Part shown: positions 53,333-62,430 of the stretch, piece after piece
Position numbering within the stretch: the first letter of the stretch is position 1
How the letters are laid out: every line of letters starts with the position of its first letter
Origin: Rhodoferax saidenbachensis
GTDB taxonomy: Bacteria > Pseudomonadota > Gammaproteobacteria > Burkholderiales > Burkholderiaceae_C
Length of the DNA stretch: 64,000 nt
Assembly (NCBI RefSeq): GCF_001955715.1
Contig: NZ_CP019239.1
Coordinates: 1,364,001-1,428,000 of the forward strand
Direction of reading: 5' to 3'
The notes under the pieces: generated by a model
Told to the model about the DNA's origin: nothing
The model's database searches: none
Seen by the model: the letters and a program-made list of their open reading frames with translations, nothing else
Program-made: the position numbers and the translations under genes

Positions 53333-53358
53333 TGTCAGAACCTGGGGACCCTAAAAAC

Positions 53359-54891
53359 ATGAAGCCGATTTGGATCGTAGACGATGACCAGTCTATACGC
53401 TTCGTGTTGGAGAAGGCGCTGTTGCGCGAGCATTTGCCGACCCGCAGCTTCTCCAATTCCCGCGATGTACTTGCCGCACTCAGTACCGCTGCCGACGATG
53501 AAGGCCCGCAGATTCTGGTCAGTGATATTCGTATGCCCGGTGGCTCAGGCCTGGAGTTGCTGGAAAAGGTAAAGAGCAAATACCCGGGCCTGCCCGTCAT
53601 CATCATGACGGCCTTTTCCGATTTGGACAGCGCGGTCAGTGCCTTTCAGGGCGGTGCCTTTGAGTACCTGCCCAAGCCGTTTGATCTGCCCAAGGCGGTG
53701 GAGTTGATCCGCCGTGCCGTGGAAGAAAGCCAGCGCGAGGAAGTGGCCGAGGAACGCCTGACGGAAACCCCCGAAATGCTGGGCCAGGCGCCCGCCATGC
53801 AGGATGTGTTTCGTGCGATTGGTCGCCTGTCGCAAAGCAATGTCACGGTCATGATCACCGGTGAGTCCGGCTCCGGCAAAGAACTCGTGGCGCGCGCGCT
53901 GCACAAACATTCGCCCCGCGCCAATGGTCCCTTTGTCGCCATCAACACCGCGGCCATCCCGAAAGATTTGCTGGAAAGTGAACTCTTCGGTCATGAACGC
54001 GGCGCCTTTACCGGCGCGCAAACCATGCGCCGCGGCCGCTTTGAGCAGGCCGATGGTGGCACGCTGTTTCTGGACGAAATCGGCGACATGCCGTTTGAGC
54101 TGCAAACCCGTTTGTTGCGTGTCTTGAGCGACGGCCATTTCTACCGCGTGGGTGGCCACAGCGCCGTGAAATCCAATGTGCGCGTGATTGCCGCGACGCA
54201 CCAGGATCTGGAGCAACGCGTCAAGGACGGCGTGTTCCGCGAAGACTTGTTCCACCGCCTGAACGTGATCCGCCTGCGCCTGCCGGCCTTGCGCGAACGC
54301 AAGGAAGACGTGTCCATGTTGACGCGCCATTTCCTGCAGCAAAGTGCCAAACAACTCGGTGTGGAACCCAAACGCATTTCCGACGCCGCATTGGGCTGGC
54401 TGGAATCCTTTGCTTTCCCCGGCAATGTGCGCCAGTTGGAAAACATCTGCCACTGGCTCACCGTGATGGCGCCAGCACAGGTGATTGAACCCAAGGATTT
54501 GCCGCCTGAAGTGGGCGTGGGCCGTACGGCCTCTGCCGCCGATGTTTTGCTACCCAAGGCAGGTGCTGCCGTATTGCCCGTCGGTCTGACGGCCATCGCC
54601 ACGCACGCAGACCACGTATTGCCTGCCGATATCGCAGCAGACGTGGCGCTGCCATTGCCGGTAGCGCATGGCCCGCTGGAAGGTTGGGAGGCCGAGTTGG
54701 AGACCGAGGCGGTGGCGCTGCTGGGTGCAGGTCGGCTCGATGTGTGGGACGCACTGACGCGGCGCTTTGAGTCGCGCCTGATCCTCGCCGCGCTGGCCAA
54801 CACCAAGGGCCGCCGCATCGAGGCGGCGCACAAACTGGGCATTGGCCGCAATACCATCACGCGCAAGATCCAGGAGTTGGGTCTGGAGTGA
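53359..54891 (+). CDS. glnG: nitrogen regulation response regulator NtrC (NR-I)
   Basis: A sigma-54 enhancer-binding activator, about 510 residues. The start at 53359 ([20 protein letters not shown]) is the conserved one; an ATG at 53332 overlapping the ntrB stop is the alternative. It has a receiver (1-120, phospho-Asp in [12 protein letters not shown]) and an AAA+ domain (about 140-380). The AAA+ domain carries Walker A GESGSGKE, the sigma-54 loop GAFTGAQT and Walker [12 protein letters not shown]. The final Fis-type helix-turn-helix ([20 protein letters not shown]) completes it. The linker before the helix-turn-helix is long and Ala/Pro-rich (about 395-450). It is the obvious activator of the glnA promoter in this window. 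Confidence 0.96.
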   Translation: MKPIWIVDDDQSIRFVLEKALLREHLPTRSFSNSRDVLAALSTAADDEGPQILVSDIRMPGGSGLELLEKVKSKYPGLPVIIMTAFSDLDSAVSAFQGGAFEYLPKPFDLPKAVELIRRAVEESQREEVAEERLTETPEMLGQAPAMQDVFRAIGRLSQSNVTVMITGESGSGKELVARALHKHSPRANGPFVAINTAAIPKDLLESELFGHERGAFTGAQTMRRGRFEQADGGTLFLDEIGDMPFELQTRLLRVLSDGHFYRVGGHSAVKSNVRVIAATHQDLEQRVKDGVFREDLFHRLNVIRLRLPALRERKEDVSMLTRHFLQQSAKQLGVEPKRISDAALGWLESFAFPGNVRQLENICHWLTVMAPAQVIEPKDLPPEVGVGRTASAADVLLPKAGAAVLPVGLTAIATHADHVLPADIAADVALPLPVAHGPLEGWEAELETEAVALLGAGRLDVWDALTRRFESRLILAALANTKGRRIEAAHKLGIGRNTITRKIQELGLE

Positions 54892-54923
54892 CCAGCGCAG
54901 GTTTGAGTGCCAAATAGGCCTCT

Positions 54924-54965
54924 AGCCCGCACGGAATATGCGCAAGCAGCTATTGAAACAATAGC
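54924..54965 (+). repeat. 42-bp dispersed element between ntrC and xth
   Basis: AGCCC (54924-54928, within GGCCTCTAGCCC), 11 bases, GCGCAAGCAGC (54940-54950) and the stem GCTATTGAAACAATAGC (54949-54965), seven pairs around three bases. It lies between two convergent genes and is the closest to the consensus of all nine copies. Confidence 0.92.
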
Positions 54966-54968
54966 GTT

Positions 54969-55766
54969 TCAGATGGGTTGCAACGTTACCACTACGGGTG
55001 CGTGGTCACTGGGGCGCTCGTTATTGCGCGGCAGCTTGTCAATCGCGCAGGACTGCACGCCGGGCTTGAGCGCAGCGCTCACCAGAATGTGGTCGATGCG
55101 CAGGCCGCGGTTGCGCCTGAAGCCCGCGTCGCGGTAGTCCCACCAGCTAAAGCTTTTGGGCGCCTGGGGGAACAGGCGGTGGCTGTCGTGCAGCCCCAGC
55201 GCGACCAGTGCGCGCAGGTGGTAACGCTCTTCTTCCGTGCAGTGGATGCTGCCTTCCAGGCCTACCGGGTCCCACACATCGTCGTCGTCAAAGGTGATGT
55301 TGTAGTCGCCCATCAGCACCAGTTGCGGGTGTCGGGCCAGCTCTTCCTTGACCCAGCGGCGCAGCGCTGTGAGCCATTCCATCTTGTACTCAAACTTGTC
55401 GCTGCCGGGTTCCTGCCCGTTGGGAAAGTAGGCGCCGATCACGCGAACGCCCGCCGCGCCCGGTGCGGCTCCCTCCGGGACGACCGTGCCCGTGATCACG
55501 CGCGACATGTCATCGTCAAACCCCGGGATGTTCTTCACCACATCGGTGACCGGCGCGCGCGAGAGCAGGGCCACGCCGTTGTAGGTCTTTTGCCCAAACC
55601 ACTGGGCCTGGTAGCCCGCTGCGGTGAAGGCGTCCGCCGGGAACTTGTCGTCCGTCATCTTCAGTTCCTGCAGGGCCAGCACGTCGACCGGGTTGGCCGC
55701 CAGCCAGTCCAGGACCTGGGGCAGGCGTACGCTGAGGGAGTTGACGTTCCAGGTGGCGAGTTGCAT
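54969..55766 (-). CDS. xth: exodeoxyribonuclease III
   Basis: An AP endonuclease/3'-5' exonuclease of base-excision repair, 265 residues. It starts MQLATWNVNSLSVRLPQVLD and contains LALQELKMTDDKFP (metal Glu), GVALLSRAPVTDV, LVLMGDYNITFDDDDVWDP (Asp/Asn), FSWWDYRDAGFRRNRGLRID, and SDHAPVVVTL (catalytic His). This is the normal length and motif set for the Xth family. The gene is single, convergent with ntrC across a dispersed-repeat copy. Confidence 0.96.
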   Translation of the reverse strand: MQLATWNVNSLSVRLPQVLDWLAANPVDVLALQELKMTDDKFPADAFTAAGYQAQWFGQKTYNGVALLSRAPVTDVVKNIPGFDDDMSRVITGTVVPEGAAPGAAGVRVIGAYFPNGQEPGSDKFEYKMEWLTALRRWVKEELARHPQLVLMGDYNITFDDDDVWDPVGLEGSIHCTEEERYHLRALVALGLHDSHRLFPQAPKSFSWWDYRDAGFRRNRGLRIDHILVSAALKPGVQSCAIDKLPRNNERPSDHAPVVVTLQPI

Positions 55767-55834
55767 GGTGTTTTTGGTGTGACGATGGAGGTGTGGCGCA
55801 GGCCGCGCGGGAATTATCCCATTGGTATCCCCAT

Positions 55835-55872
55835 GAAAAAACGCCCCGTACTCCTTGCGAAGTACGGGGCGT
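55835..55872 (-). terminator. intrinsic terminator downstream of csbD-like gene
   Basis: On the minus strand ACGCCCCGTACT (55872-55861) pairs perfectly with AGTACGGGGCGT (55852-55841) around an 8-base loop and is followed by six T residues. It ends the transcript of the CsbD gene and separates it from xth. Confidence 0.95.
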
Positions 55873-55907
55873 CTGGCGCAGCGGACTGCTGGAAAAGCCG
55901 GTGTGGG

Positions 55908-56132
55908 CTATTCCTTGGTCACGAACCAGGCATCTGTTGCCTTGCGTTCCCATTCAGCCAGTTGCTTCTCGGCTTCATCCTTGACAACGCCGTAGCGCTC
56001 CTGGATTTTGCCGGCGAGCTGGTCGCGGCGGCCGGCAATGACATCGAGGTCATCGTCGGTCAGTTTGCCCCATTGCTCTTTGGCACGGCCAGTGACTTGT
56101 TTCCAGTTACCTTGAATACGGTCCCAGTTCAT
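55908..56132 (-). CDS. CsbD-family stress protein
   Basis: A 74-residue soluble helical protein starting MNWDRIQGNWKQVTGRAKEQ, then WGKLTDDDLDVIAGRRDQLA and GKIQERYGVVKDEAEKQLAE, the CsbD repeat. The family is induced in general stress in many bacteria, but its molecular role is unknown. An AAGGAG site precedes the ATG. It lies downstream of a BON-domain lipoprotein and a DUF1328 peptide, both also typical stress-envelope genes. Confidence 0.95.
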   Translation of the reverse strand: MNWDRIQGNWKQVTGRAKEQWGKLTDDDLDVIAGRRDQLAGKIQERYGVVKDEAEKQLAEWERKATDAWFVTKE

Positions 56133-56180
56133 ATGAATCTCCTTAAAGGTGGATAGGTTGGTGATGGCTGTGTATGCCGA

Positions 56181-56495
56181 TCAAGGACGCACAGCGAGTT
56201 CGTTGCGTACGGCAACAACACCCTTGACACCGCGAGCGATGTTTTCAGCAGTGTTCTTTTCGGCAGTGCTCTTGGCAAAGCCGGACAACATCACGGTGCC
56301 CTTGAGGGTTTCGACCTTGATGGAAGCGGCGTCCACTGTCTTGTCTTCCACAAAACGGGACTTCACCAGGGTGGTGATGCCAGCATCGTCGACATATTCA
56401 CCCACGGTTTGTTGACCGCGCTGGACGGCGCAGCCCGAGGTGACGAGCAGTGCCAGAGTGGCAAAAACGATAGCGAGAGTAGTGCGTAATTTCAT
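56181..56495 (-). CDS. BON-domain lipoprotein
   Basis: A 104-residue protein. The start at 56495 (MKLRTTLAIVFATLALLVTS) gives a signal peptide with lipobox LVTSGC, so it should be lipidated. One BON domain follows (about 38-104): YVDDAGITTLVKSRFVEDKT, VETLKGTVMLSGFAKS and ARGVKGVVAVRNELAV, as in OsmY/DolP-type envelope proteins that bind phospholipid. A hairpin with 8-bp arms lies in its leader at 56543-56566. Confidence 0.93.
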   Translation of the reverse strand: MKLRTTLAIVFATLALLVTSGCAVQRGQQTVGEYVDDAGITTLVKSRFVEDKTVDAASIKVETLKGTVMLSGFAKSTAEKNTAENIARGVKGVVAVRNELAVRP

Positions 56496-56542
56496 GGTAA
56501 ATCTCCAATGAGGGTTAAGGGAAAGAAAAAATACTTGAGGGG

Positions 56543-56566
56543 AGGTAGTGACAGGCCCCACTACCT
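56543..56566. promoter_or_regulatory. inverted repeat upstream of the BON lipoprotein gene
   Basis: AGGTAGTG and CACTACCT form perfect 8-bp arms with an 8-base spacer, 48 bases before the BON start. It may be an operator or leader hairpin; no T-run follows on either strand. Confidence 0.5.
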
Positions 56567-56602
56567 GTGGGCGGAAAAAAATGCGCTTGGCGCAGTCAGC
56601 GG

Positions 56603-56767
56603 TTAACCGCGTTTGATGAAGCCAAACAGATAACTGGCGACGGCCAGAACCAGGAAGACAACAAACAGAATCTTGCCGATTCCTACCGCACTGGCGGCGA
56701 TACCACCAAAGCCGAACAGGGCGGCGATGAGGGCGATGACAAAGAAGACAACGGCGTAATGCAACAT
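56603..56767 (-). CDS. DUF1328 small membrane protein
   Basis: A 54-residue, almost wholly hydrophobic peptide with two TM segments: [20 protein letters not shown], then [20 protein letters not shown] and the end [12 protein letters not shown]. The sequence is the DUF1328 (YtjA-like) pattern, found widely next to stress genes. GGAG occurs just upstream of the ATG at 56767. The function is unknown. Confidence 0.93.
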   Translation of the reverse strand: MLHYAVVFFVIALIAALFGFGGIAASAVGIGKILFVVFLVLAVASYLFGFIKRG

Positions 56768-56897
56768 GAAGAACTCCTGCGGGTTGGTATGGCTCCAGTG
56801 TCGCGGCAGGGGTCCGGAAAGGCGATAGGGCACGGGGCCGTTGACGTGTCGGGAAAACGCGTGAGAGCGCGTAGGACTGCTCCGACAGCCCCGATCC

Positions 56898-58247
56898 TCA
56901 GACAGAGGGGATAGAAAACTCCGGCAGTACTGCGCGTATCTGTGTGCCCTGCCCCGGGGCCGACATCAGACGCAGGTGGCCACCTTCTGCCTCCACCCGA
57001 AAGCGCATGCCGACCAGGCCATAGGCCGACAGGCGTTTGGCCGTGGTGTCGAAACCGATGCCGTCGTCGCGCACCGATATTTCCACCTGGCCATCGCGCA
57101 TTCCCAGGGTGACCCAGACATTGCTGGCCTGGGCATATTTGCTGATATTGGTAATACCTTCCTGAACCAGGCGGTAGATCATCAGTTCGGCCGACGCCTG
57201 CAATTTCACCGGCTGCAAATCGCAGTGCACGGCGACACCGGAATGGTCGGCATACTCCCGCGCCAGAATTTCCAGCGCCGCCACCAGCCCCAGATTGCTC
57301 AGTGAGGACGGGCGCAGGTCTTCGATGATGCGCCGGCCCAGCGCGATGCCGCTGTTGAGCGTACCGACAAGGTGGGCCAGCAGCTCCAGGCTTTCGGGCG
57401 AGGTGCTGGCCAGCCGCGACTTGATGCGGGCAGCATCGAGTTTGGCCGAGGTCAACAATGAACCCAGATCATCGTGCAGGTTGCGCGCGAGCCGCTGGCG
57501 TTCGTCTTCACGTGCGGTCTGCAGGTGCTGCGCGAGCTGCCGCAGTTCGGCGGTGCGCTGGGTCACTTCCACTTCCAGGCGGTCGCGTTCCTGTTGCACC
57601 ACGCGTTGCAGTTCCAGTTGCTGCAATTTGAAGGCCAAAGACTGGCGCAGGTAGAAAAACAGCGCCAGCAGGCTGAATGCGCTGAGCAGCGCAATACCGA
57701 TGCGACCCAGTGCCAGGGTTTGGAAAAGCGCCGCACGGCGCGAGGCGACGGCCCGGGTCTGGTAATCCAGCAGCTCGGCACTGGTGGCGCGGATGGCATC
57801 CATCTTTTCCCGGCCAATATCGGTGAGCAGGATTTCCTGGCCCGACTTGCCCTGGCCCTGTTGACTCAGCTTCAGCGTCAGCGCCAGCTCGGACAGTCGG
57901 GTCTCTGTCAGACCCTGCAGGCGCTTGAGGATTTCCTGGGTAGCAGGGTCTGCGCCATAGTATGGTTTGAGCACACCGTAGGCGGCTTCAATATCCGTCA
58001 GCGCCTTCTTGTAAGGTTCCAGGTATTCGGGGCGTTGGGTCAGCAGGTAGCCGCGCTGGCCGGTCTCGGCATTGAGCAGGCTGCGCTCCAGCGACTGGAT
58101 CTGTGAACGCGCGGTGCCCATGCTGTTCAGGTTCTCCAGCGTGGAAACGGATTGCCAGTAAGAGCCTTCGCTGACAAATACCATGGCCGCAGCGGCTGCG
58201 CAGGCCAGTGCAATCAGGAGCGGGTTGCGTTGAATGGTGCGAATCAT
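56898..58247 (-). CDS. CHASE3-domain sensor histidine kinase (NarX/DegS type)
   Basis: A 449-residue membrane kinase. The start at 58247 ([20 protein letters not shown]) begins with TM1. The periplasmic CHASE3 domain (about 35-175) has [20 protein letters not shown] and [15 protein letters not shown], followed by TM2 (about 180-202). A coiled coil leads to a HisKA_3 H-box [20 protein letters not shown] near residue 255, and an HATPase with [11 protein letters not shown] and [20 protein letters not shown]. It is divergent from the LuxR-type regulator gene 62 bases away, its obvious partner. Confidence 0.93.
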   Translation of the reverse strand: MIRTIQRNPLLIALACAAAAAMVFVSEGSYWQSVSTLENLNSMGTARSQIQSLERSLLNAETGQRGYLLTQRPEYLEPYKKALTDIEAAYGVLKPYYGADPATQEILKRLQGLTETRLSELALTLKLSQQGQGKSGQEILLTDIGREKMDAIRATSAELLDYQTRAVASRRAALFQTLALGRIGIALLSAFSLLALFFYLRQSLAFKLQQLELQRVVQQERDRLEVEVTQRTAELRQLAQHLQTAREDERQRLARNLHDDLGSLLTSAKLDAARIKSRLASTSPESLELLAHLVGTLNSGIALGRRIIEDLRPSSLSNLGLVAALEILAREYADHSGVAVHCDLQPVKLQASAELMIYRLVQEGITNISKYAQASNVWVTLGMRDGQVEISVRDDGIGFDTTAKRLSAYGLVGMRFRVEAEGGHLRLMSAPGQGTQIRAVLPEFSIPSV

Positions 58248-58309
58248 CGCGATGTACTGCCTGTGTCCCAAAGTATGGGATCATGCAGCATGAACTTGGG
58301 TTGCACCGC

Positions 58310-58942
58310 ATGATTCGAATTGCCATCGTAGACGACCACGCCATGGTCCGTGCCGGACTGCGGCAGTTTTTTGCCGACCAGGAGGACTTCTGTGTGGTGG
58401 CGGAAGCGACCAACGGGCGCGAGGCGTTGGACATCGTGCGCCAAGGTGAGGTGGACGTGATGTTGATGGACATTTCCATGCCGGACCACAGCGGTGTGGA
58501 CGCGCTGGCGGCGATCAAGGCGCGGGCACCGGACCTGCCGGTGCTGATCCTGAGCGGTTTTGCGGAAGTGCATTACGCCACCACGTTGTTGCGCCAGGGC
58601 GCCAGCGGTTACCTGAACAAGGACTGTGATCCCGAAGACATCGTCAAGGCTATCCGCACCGTGCACCGCGGGCGCAAGTTCATCACACCTGGGGTGGCTG
58701 AGCTGCTGGCTGAAGGCCTGGGCGATGGCGGTGACAAGCCCTTGCATGAACAACTGTCGGAGCGTGAGCTGCAGGTCTTCCTGCGGCTGGCCCGGGGCGA
58801 AACCGTAGGCCATATCGCCACCAGCATGTCGCTGAGTGTGAAGACGGTGAGTACCTACCGCACCCGTGTGATGGAAAAGATGAAGCTGGAGTCCAACAGC
58901 GACCTGACCTACTACGGTCTGAAGAACGGCCTGATTCAGTAA
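58310..58942 (+). CDS. NarL/LuxR-family response regulator
   Basis: A 210-residue regulator: receiver domain 1-120 (MIRIAIVDDHAMVRAGLRQF, phospho-Asp in VMLMDISMPDHSG, Lys in GYLNKDCDPEDI) and a LuxR helix-turn-helix (about 145-205, LSERELQVFLRLARGETVGH and SLSVKTVSTYRTRVMEKM). The start at 58310 matches the family; an ATG at 58283 would add nine residues. It is presumably phosphorylated by the divergent CHASE3 kinase. Candidate target sites (TGTAGGAC motifs) occur in this neighbourhood. Confidence 0.94.
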   Translation: MIRIAIVDDHAMVRAGLRQFFADQEDFCVVAEATNGREALDIVRQGEVDVMLMDISMPDHSGVDALAAIKARAPDLPVLILSGFAEVHYATTLLRQGASGYLNKDCDPEDIVKAIRTVHRGRKFITPGVAELLAEGLGDGGDKPLHEQLSERELQVFLRLARGETVGHIATSMSLSVKTVSTYRTRVMEKMKLESNSDLTYYGLKNGLIQ

Positions 58943-58944
58943 GC

Positions 58945-59352
58945 TCATGCCCGCAATTCGGAGGGGCCGGAGACATCATGGCCGGCCAGTTCGGTGCAGT
59001 ACTCGATCAGCGCATCAATCTCGGTGGATTTGTCAAATACCCGCTCTGCGCCCAGTGCCAGGCATCGCGTGCGCATGTCCTTGGTAGCGTAGTTGCTCAG
59101 CACCACCAGGTGGCGCCCCTGCTGCATCTGGTGGGCTGCCTTGAGGACCCCCAAGCCTGAACCACCGCTGAGAAAAATATCCACGATGACCAGATGGGCC
59201 TTGTTGCCCGGCTCCGACAGCCACTGCACGGCGCCTTGTTCGTCTTCGGCAATGCCCACAACATTCACCGACGCCAATTCCTCCAGCGTTGCGATGAGGC
59301 TCTGCTGTATGACGGGACTGTCTTCGACCAGATAGGCCTTGAGCGCTTGCAT
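58945..59352 (-). CDS. stand-alone receiver-domain protein
   Basis: A 135-residue single receiver: MQALKAYLVEDSPVIQQSLI (acidic pocket ED), phospho-Asp in LVIVDIFLSGGSG, Ser/Thr in VVLSNYATKD, and Lys in RVFDKSTEIDALIEYC. No output domain is attached. The start at 59352 is chosen because upstream in-frame sequence is unconserved. It is convergent with the LuxR-type regulator, with 2 bases between stops, and divergent from the glycine-zipper gene. It may accept phosphate from the same kinase and act as a sink or a protein-interaction switch. Confidence 0.88.
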   Translation of the reverse strand: MQALKAYLVEDSPVIQQSLIATLEELASVNVVGIAEDEQGAVQWLSEPGNKAHLVIVDIFLSGGSGLGVLKAAHQMQQGRHLVVLSNYATKDMRTRCLALGAERVFDKSTEIDALIEYCTELAGHDVSGPSELRA

Positions 59353-59433
59353 GGAGGGGCGGGTATTTCCTGTGGAAGGTTCCCAGTGTGCACTGAATTG
59401 TGGCGAACTTCCATGGGCGGTAGAGCCGAGAGT

Positions 59434-59526
59434 ATGTAGGACGGCACCTACATCCTGTAGAGCGCAGGTGGGCATTGCATTCGGGGCATGGTCAGTCGTA
59501 CGTGCCGTGTAGGACAACTACTACAC
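59434..59526. promoter_or_regulatory. repeated TGTAGGAC motifs in a divergent promoter region
   Basis: TGTAGGAC occurs at 59435-59442 and 59508-59515. The first is part of an inverted repeat, ATGTAGG-6-CCTACAT (59434-59453), and the second of GTGTAG-8-CTACAC (59507-59526). They lie between the lone receiver gene and the glycine-zipper gene. The core GTAGGAC is also found at 56871-56877 upstream of the DUF1328 gene. Binding by the LuxR-type regulator is inferred, not shown. Confidence 0.5.
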
Positions 59527-59617
59527 CACGTTGCGGCCTTGTCCGCTGGGCAGGAAAGGGCTGGCGCAAGACACTGGAGGCATCAGATCACCCTGATGTT
59601 TACCAAAAGGTCACACC

Positions 59618-59830
59618 ATGAAAACTACATACAAAACACTTTCCACCGCAATGACTGTTCTGGCGCTTGTCGCTCTCACCGGATGCGCTGGCATGACGGC
59701 CCGCGAAAAAAGCACAGCCACAGGCGCGGTCATTGGCGGTGTCGCCGGCAGCGTGATGGGTGGTGGTGTGCTGGGTACTGCAGCCGGTGCAGCAGCAGGC
59801 GGCGTCATCGGCAATCAGGTCGGCAAATAA
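59618..59830 (+). CDS. glycine-zipper 2TM lipoprotein
   Basis: A 70-residue protein: signal peptide MKTTYKTLSTAMTVLALVAL with lipobox LTGC, a short polar part GMTAREKSTATG, and a Gly/Ala zipper of two stretches (AVIGGVAGSVMGGGVLGTAA, then GAAAGGVIGNQVGK). Such OmpA-like transmembrane/SlyB-type lipoproteins insert in or bridge the outer membrane and are often stress-induced. Transcribed away from the receiver gene, across the TGTAGGAC motifs. Confidence 0.9.
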   Translation: MKTTYKTLSTAMTVLALVALTGCAGMTAREKSTATGAVIGGVAGSVMGGGVLGTAAGAAAGGVIGNQVGK

Positions 59831-59872
59831 CAGCAAGCCCGCCGTGGTTCCAGGGGCTGGGAGCTCCTGGAA

Positions 59873-60388
59873 TCAAACTTGGTTGCGCGTGTAAGTCACA
59901 AAGCTGAACGGCAGTCCACTCGCAGCCACATGCCGTTCACGCGCCGTTTCCCGCCAGGCCGTGCCCAGGGCGGGGGCAAAGGCATCGCCTTCAAAGTCTT
60001 TCTCGATCTCGGTGACAACTGCCGTGCTGGCCAGTGGCTCGGTCAGTGCATACAACTGGGCACCACCGATCACCCACACATCCGCAGATTGCTCACAAAG
60101 TTGTAGCGCCTTGTGCAGGTCCTGTGCGGGCTGGGCGCCATTTTCATGCCAATTTTCCTGGCGTGTGACGACGATGTTGGTACGTCCCGGCAGCGGGCGG
60201 AACCGCGGCGGCAGTGAGTCCCAGGTCTTGCGCCCCATGATGACCGGGCAACCTAGCGTGGTGCGCTTGAAATGGGCCAGGTCTTCCGGCAAATGCCAGG
60301 GCAGGGTGCCGTCCTTGCCAATCACGCCATTCGCAGCGCGGGCGTAGATCAGATGCAGGCGTGGGCCTGCGGTGTTCACGCTTGCCAT
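59873..60388 (-). CDS. folA: dihydrofolate reductase
   Basis: An NADPH-dependent reductase regenerating tetrahydrofolate, the trimethoprim target. The 171 residues include LIYARAANGVIGKDGTLPWH (substrate/Met20-loop region), LPEDLAHFKRTTLGCPVIMG, RKTWDSLPPRFRPLPGRTN, and VWVIGGAQLYALTEPLA. The catalytic acid is in PEDLAHFK. It lies 3 bases downstream of thyA on the same strand, the common thyA-folA operon that pairs dTMP synthesis with recycling of the dihydrofolate it makes. Confidence 0.97.
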   Translation of the reverse strand: MASVNTAGPRLHLIYARAANGVIGKDGTLPWHLPEDLAHFKRTTLGCPVIMGRKTWDSLPPRFRPLPGRTNIVVTRQENWHENGAQPAQDLHKALQLCEQSADVWVIGGAQLYALTEPLASTAVVTEIEKDFEGDAFAPALGTAWRETARERHVAASGLPFSFVTYTRNQV

Positions 60389-60391
60389 GGG

Positions 60392-61237
60392 TCAGACCGC
60401 CACAGGCGCCTTGATGGCCGCGTGGCTTTGGTAGTCCAGCACTTCAAAATCTTCGTACTGATAATCAAAGATCGAATCCGGCTTGCGCTTGATGTGGAGC
60501 GTGGGGTAGGCCATGGGCGCACGGCTCAATTGCAGTTCCACCTGTTCGTGGTGGTTGCTGTAGATATGGCAGTCGCCACCCGTCCAGATGAAGTCGCCCA
60601 CGTCCAGGTCACACTGCTGCGCGACCATGTGGGTCAGCAGCGCATAGCTGGCTATGTTGAAGGGCACACCCAGGAAGATATCTGCGCTGCGCTGGTACAG
60701 CTGGCAGCTCAATTTGCCTTTGCCACCTGCGGTCTCTGCGGGTGCCACGTAGAACTGGAAGAAAGCATGGCACGGCATCAGCGCCATCTTGTTGAGTTCG
60801 GCCACGTTCCAGGCGCTGACGATGATGCGGCGCGAATCGGGGTTGGTCTTCAGCGTCTTGATGACGTCGGCAATCTGGTCAATATGGCCGCCGTCCGGCG
60901 TAGGCCAACTGCGCCACTGCACGCCGTAGACCGGGCCCAAATCGCCATCGGCCTTGGCCCATTCGTCCCAGATCGATACGCCGCGTTCCTTAAGCCAGTT
61001 GTTGTTGCTGGATCCGGTCAGAAACCACAGCAGTTCCTGAATGATGGAACGCAGGTGCACCTTCTTGGTGGTCACCAGCGGAAAACCTTCATTCAGATCG
61101 AAACGCATCTGGTAGCCAAACACGCTTTTCGTGCCCGTGCCGGTGCGGTCGGATTTGGCCACGCCTGTGGTGTACACGTGGCGCATGAAGTCTTCGTACT
61201 GGCTGCGGATGGGGTGCTGGGGGGCGTCGGTGGTCAT
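60392..61237 (-). CDS. thyA: thymidylate synthase
   Basis: Methylates dUMP to dTMP using methylene-tetrahydrofolate. The 281 residues have [20 protein letters not shown] (phosphate-binding Arg), [40 protein letters not shown], the catalytic Cys in [15 protein letters not shown], and [20 protein letters not shown] with [13 protein letters not shown]. An eight-residue insertion with Gly/Lys ([10 protein letters not shown]) before LSCQLYQRS is visible. It is the first gene of the thyA-folA pair. Confidence 0.98.
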   Translation of the reverse strand: MTTDAPQHPIRSQYEDFMRHVYTTGVAKSDRTGTGTKSVFGYQMRFDLNEGFPLVTTKKVHLRSIIQELLWFLTGSSNNNWLKERGVSIWDEWAKADGDLGPVYGVQWRSWPTPDGGHIDQIADVIKTLKTNPDSRRIIVSAWNVAELNKMALMPCHAFFQFYVAPAETAGGKGKLSCQLYQRSADIFLGVPFNIASYALLTHMVAQQCDLDVGDFIWTGGDCHIYSNHHEQVELQLSRAPMAYPTLHIKRKPDSIFDYQYEDFEVLDYQSHAAIKAPVAV

Positions 61238-61269
61238 AAGTTCGATTTTAGAGGGGCGAGGACGGGCGC

Positions 61270-62430
61270 TCAGGTCATGCGGTCGAGCGCCGCGGTGAGT
61301 GCCAACAGGGCCAGCAGCAACACCACCACGACGGGCATCACGGCGTTCAGTCCGGCCCAGGTGGCCAGCAAACCAAAAATCGCGGGTATGACCGAGCCAC
61401 CAGCGTAGGCAAAACCCATCTGGCGGCCTATCACCATGCTGGCTATTCGGTCGGGGAAGCGGCGCGCCGTTTCATGCATCAGGGACGGAAATACCGGCGC
61501 ACAGCCCAGGCCCATCAGCACCAACCCGGCCATGGAAAGAGCCGCAGGCACACCGGGCAGGGCAAACACGGCTGCCCCGACGGTGGCCAAGCCTATCCCC
61601 AAGCGCACCAGTTTGCGGTTGCCCAGGCGGTTGGCCACCAGGCCCACGCCAAAGCGCCCTGCGGTGATAGAACCGAAATACAGCGACACCCACAATCCCG
61701 CTTCGGTCGTGGTCAGCCCGCGCGTGCCGACCAGAATACTGGCAGCCCACAGGCCGGTGCCCATCTCGGCGGCGACATAAAACAAAAAGGTCAGTGGTGC
61801 CAGCCACAGCGCCACAGGGCGCACGGGTTTGACGTGGTGGGGCGTGTCGTGTGCACCTTCTTCGACCGGTGGTTTGGAATGCTCCTTGGACCACAGTGAC
61901 AGCGTGAGCCACAGCACCACGGCCAGCCCTAGTTGTATGAACCCAATGGCGCGTGCGCCCGCAGTCCAGCCGGCGGCGCTGGCCAGTGCCAGGCCCATGA
62001 TCAGCGGGCCGGTGGTGGCACCAACGCCCCAGAAACCGTGCAGCCAGTTCATGTGGCGTGACGAGTAATGCGCCGCGACAAAGTGGTTCAGGCTGGCGTC
62101 CACCGCACCGGCACCCAGGCCCAGCGGAATGGCCAGCAGCACCAGCCAGGCAAACGAAGGCGCGTAGGAAAAACCGACCAGTGCCGGTGCCGTCATCAGG
62201 CAGCTGCTGGCGACCACAGCACCCGTGCCGATGCGCTGCACGATGCGGCTCGCAAAGAGGCTGGCGCTGGCTGAACACACCGTCATGGTGATGGTGATGA
62301 CGCCCACGGCTGCCAGCGGCTGGCCCATGTCGGCCCGGATGGCGGGCCAGGCGACGCCTAAAACCCCATCGGGCAGGCCCAGACTGATAAAGGACACATA
62401 CACAATGCCCAGCAGAATCCAATGCAACAT
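61270..62430 (-). CDS. MFS transporter
   Basis: A 386-residue permease with 12 TM segments in two halves. It begins [20 protein letters not shown], close in style to YfmO/fucose-permease-like MFS members. [20 protein letters not shown] and [10 protein letters not shown] mark the first half. A central loop (about 190-205, rich in Glu/His/Pro) separates the halves, and [13 protein letters not shown] residues followed by [20 protein letters not shown] mark the second. The substrate is unknown. It directly abuts the FAD-oxidase gene (no gap), so the two are co-transcribed. Confidence 0.9.
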   Translation of the reverse strand: MLHWILLGIVYVSFISLGLPDGVLGVAWPAIRADMGQPLAAVGVITITMTVCSASASLFASRIVQRIGTGAVVASSCLMTAPALVGFSYAPSFAWLVLLAIPLGLGAGAVDASLNHFVAAHYSSRHMNWLHGFWGVGATTGPLIMGLALASAAGWTAGARAIGFIQLGLAVVLWLTLSLWSKEHSKPPVEEGAHDTPHHVKPVRPVALWLAPLTFLFYVAAEMGTGLWAASILVGTRGLTTTEAGLWVSLYFGSITAGRFGVGLVANRLGNRKLVRLGIGLATVGAAVFALPGVPAALSMAGLVLMGLGCAPVFPSLMHETARRFPDRIASMVIGRQMGFAYAGGSVIPAIFGLLATWAGLNAVMPVVVVLLLALLALTAALDRMT

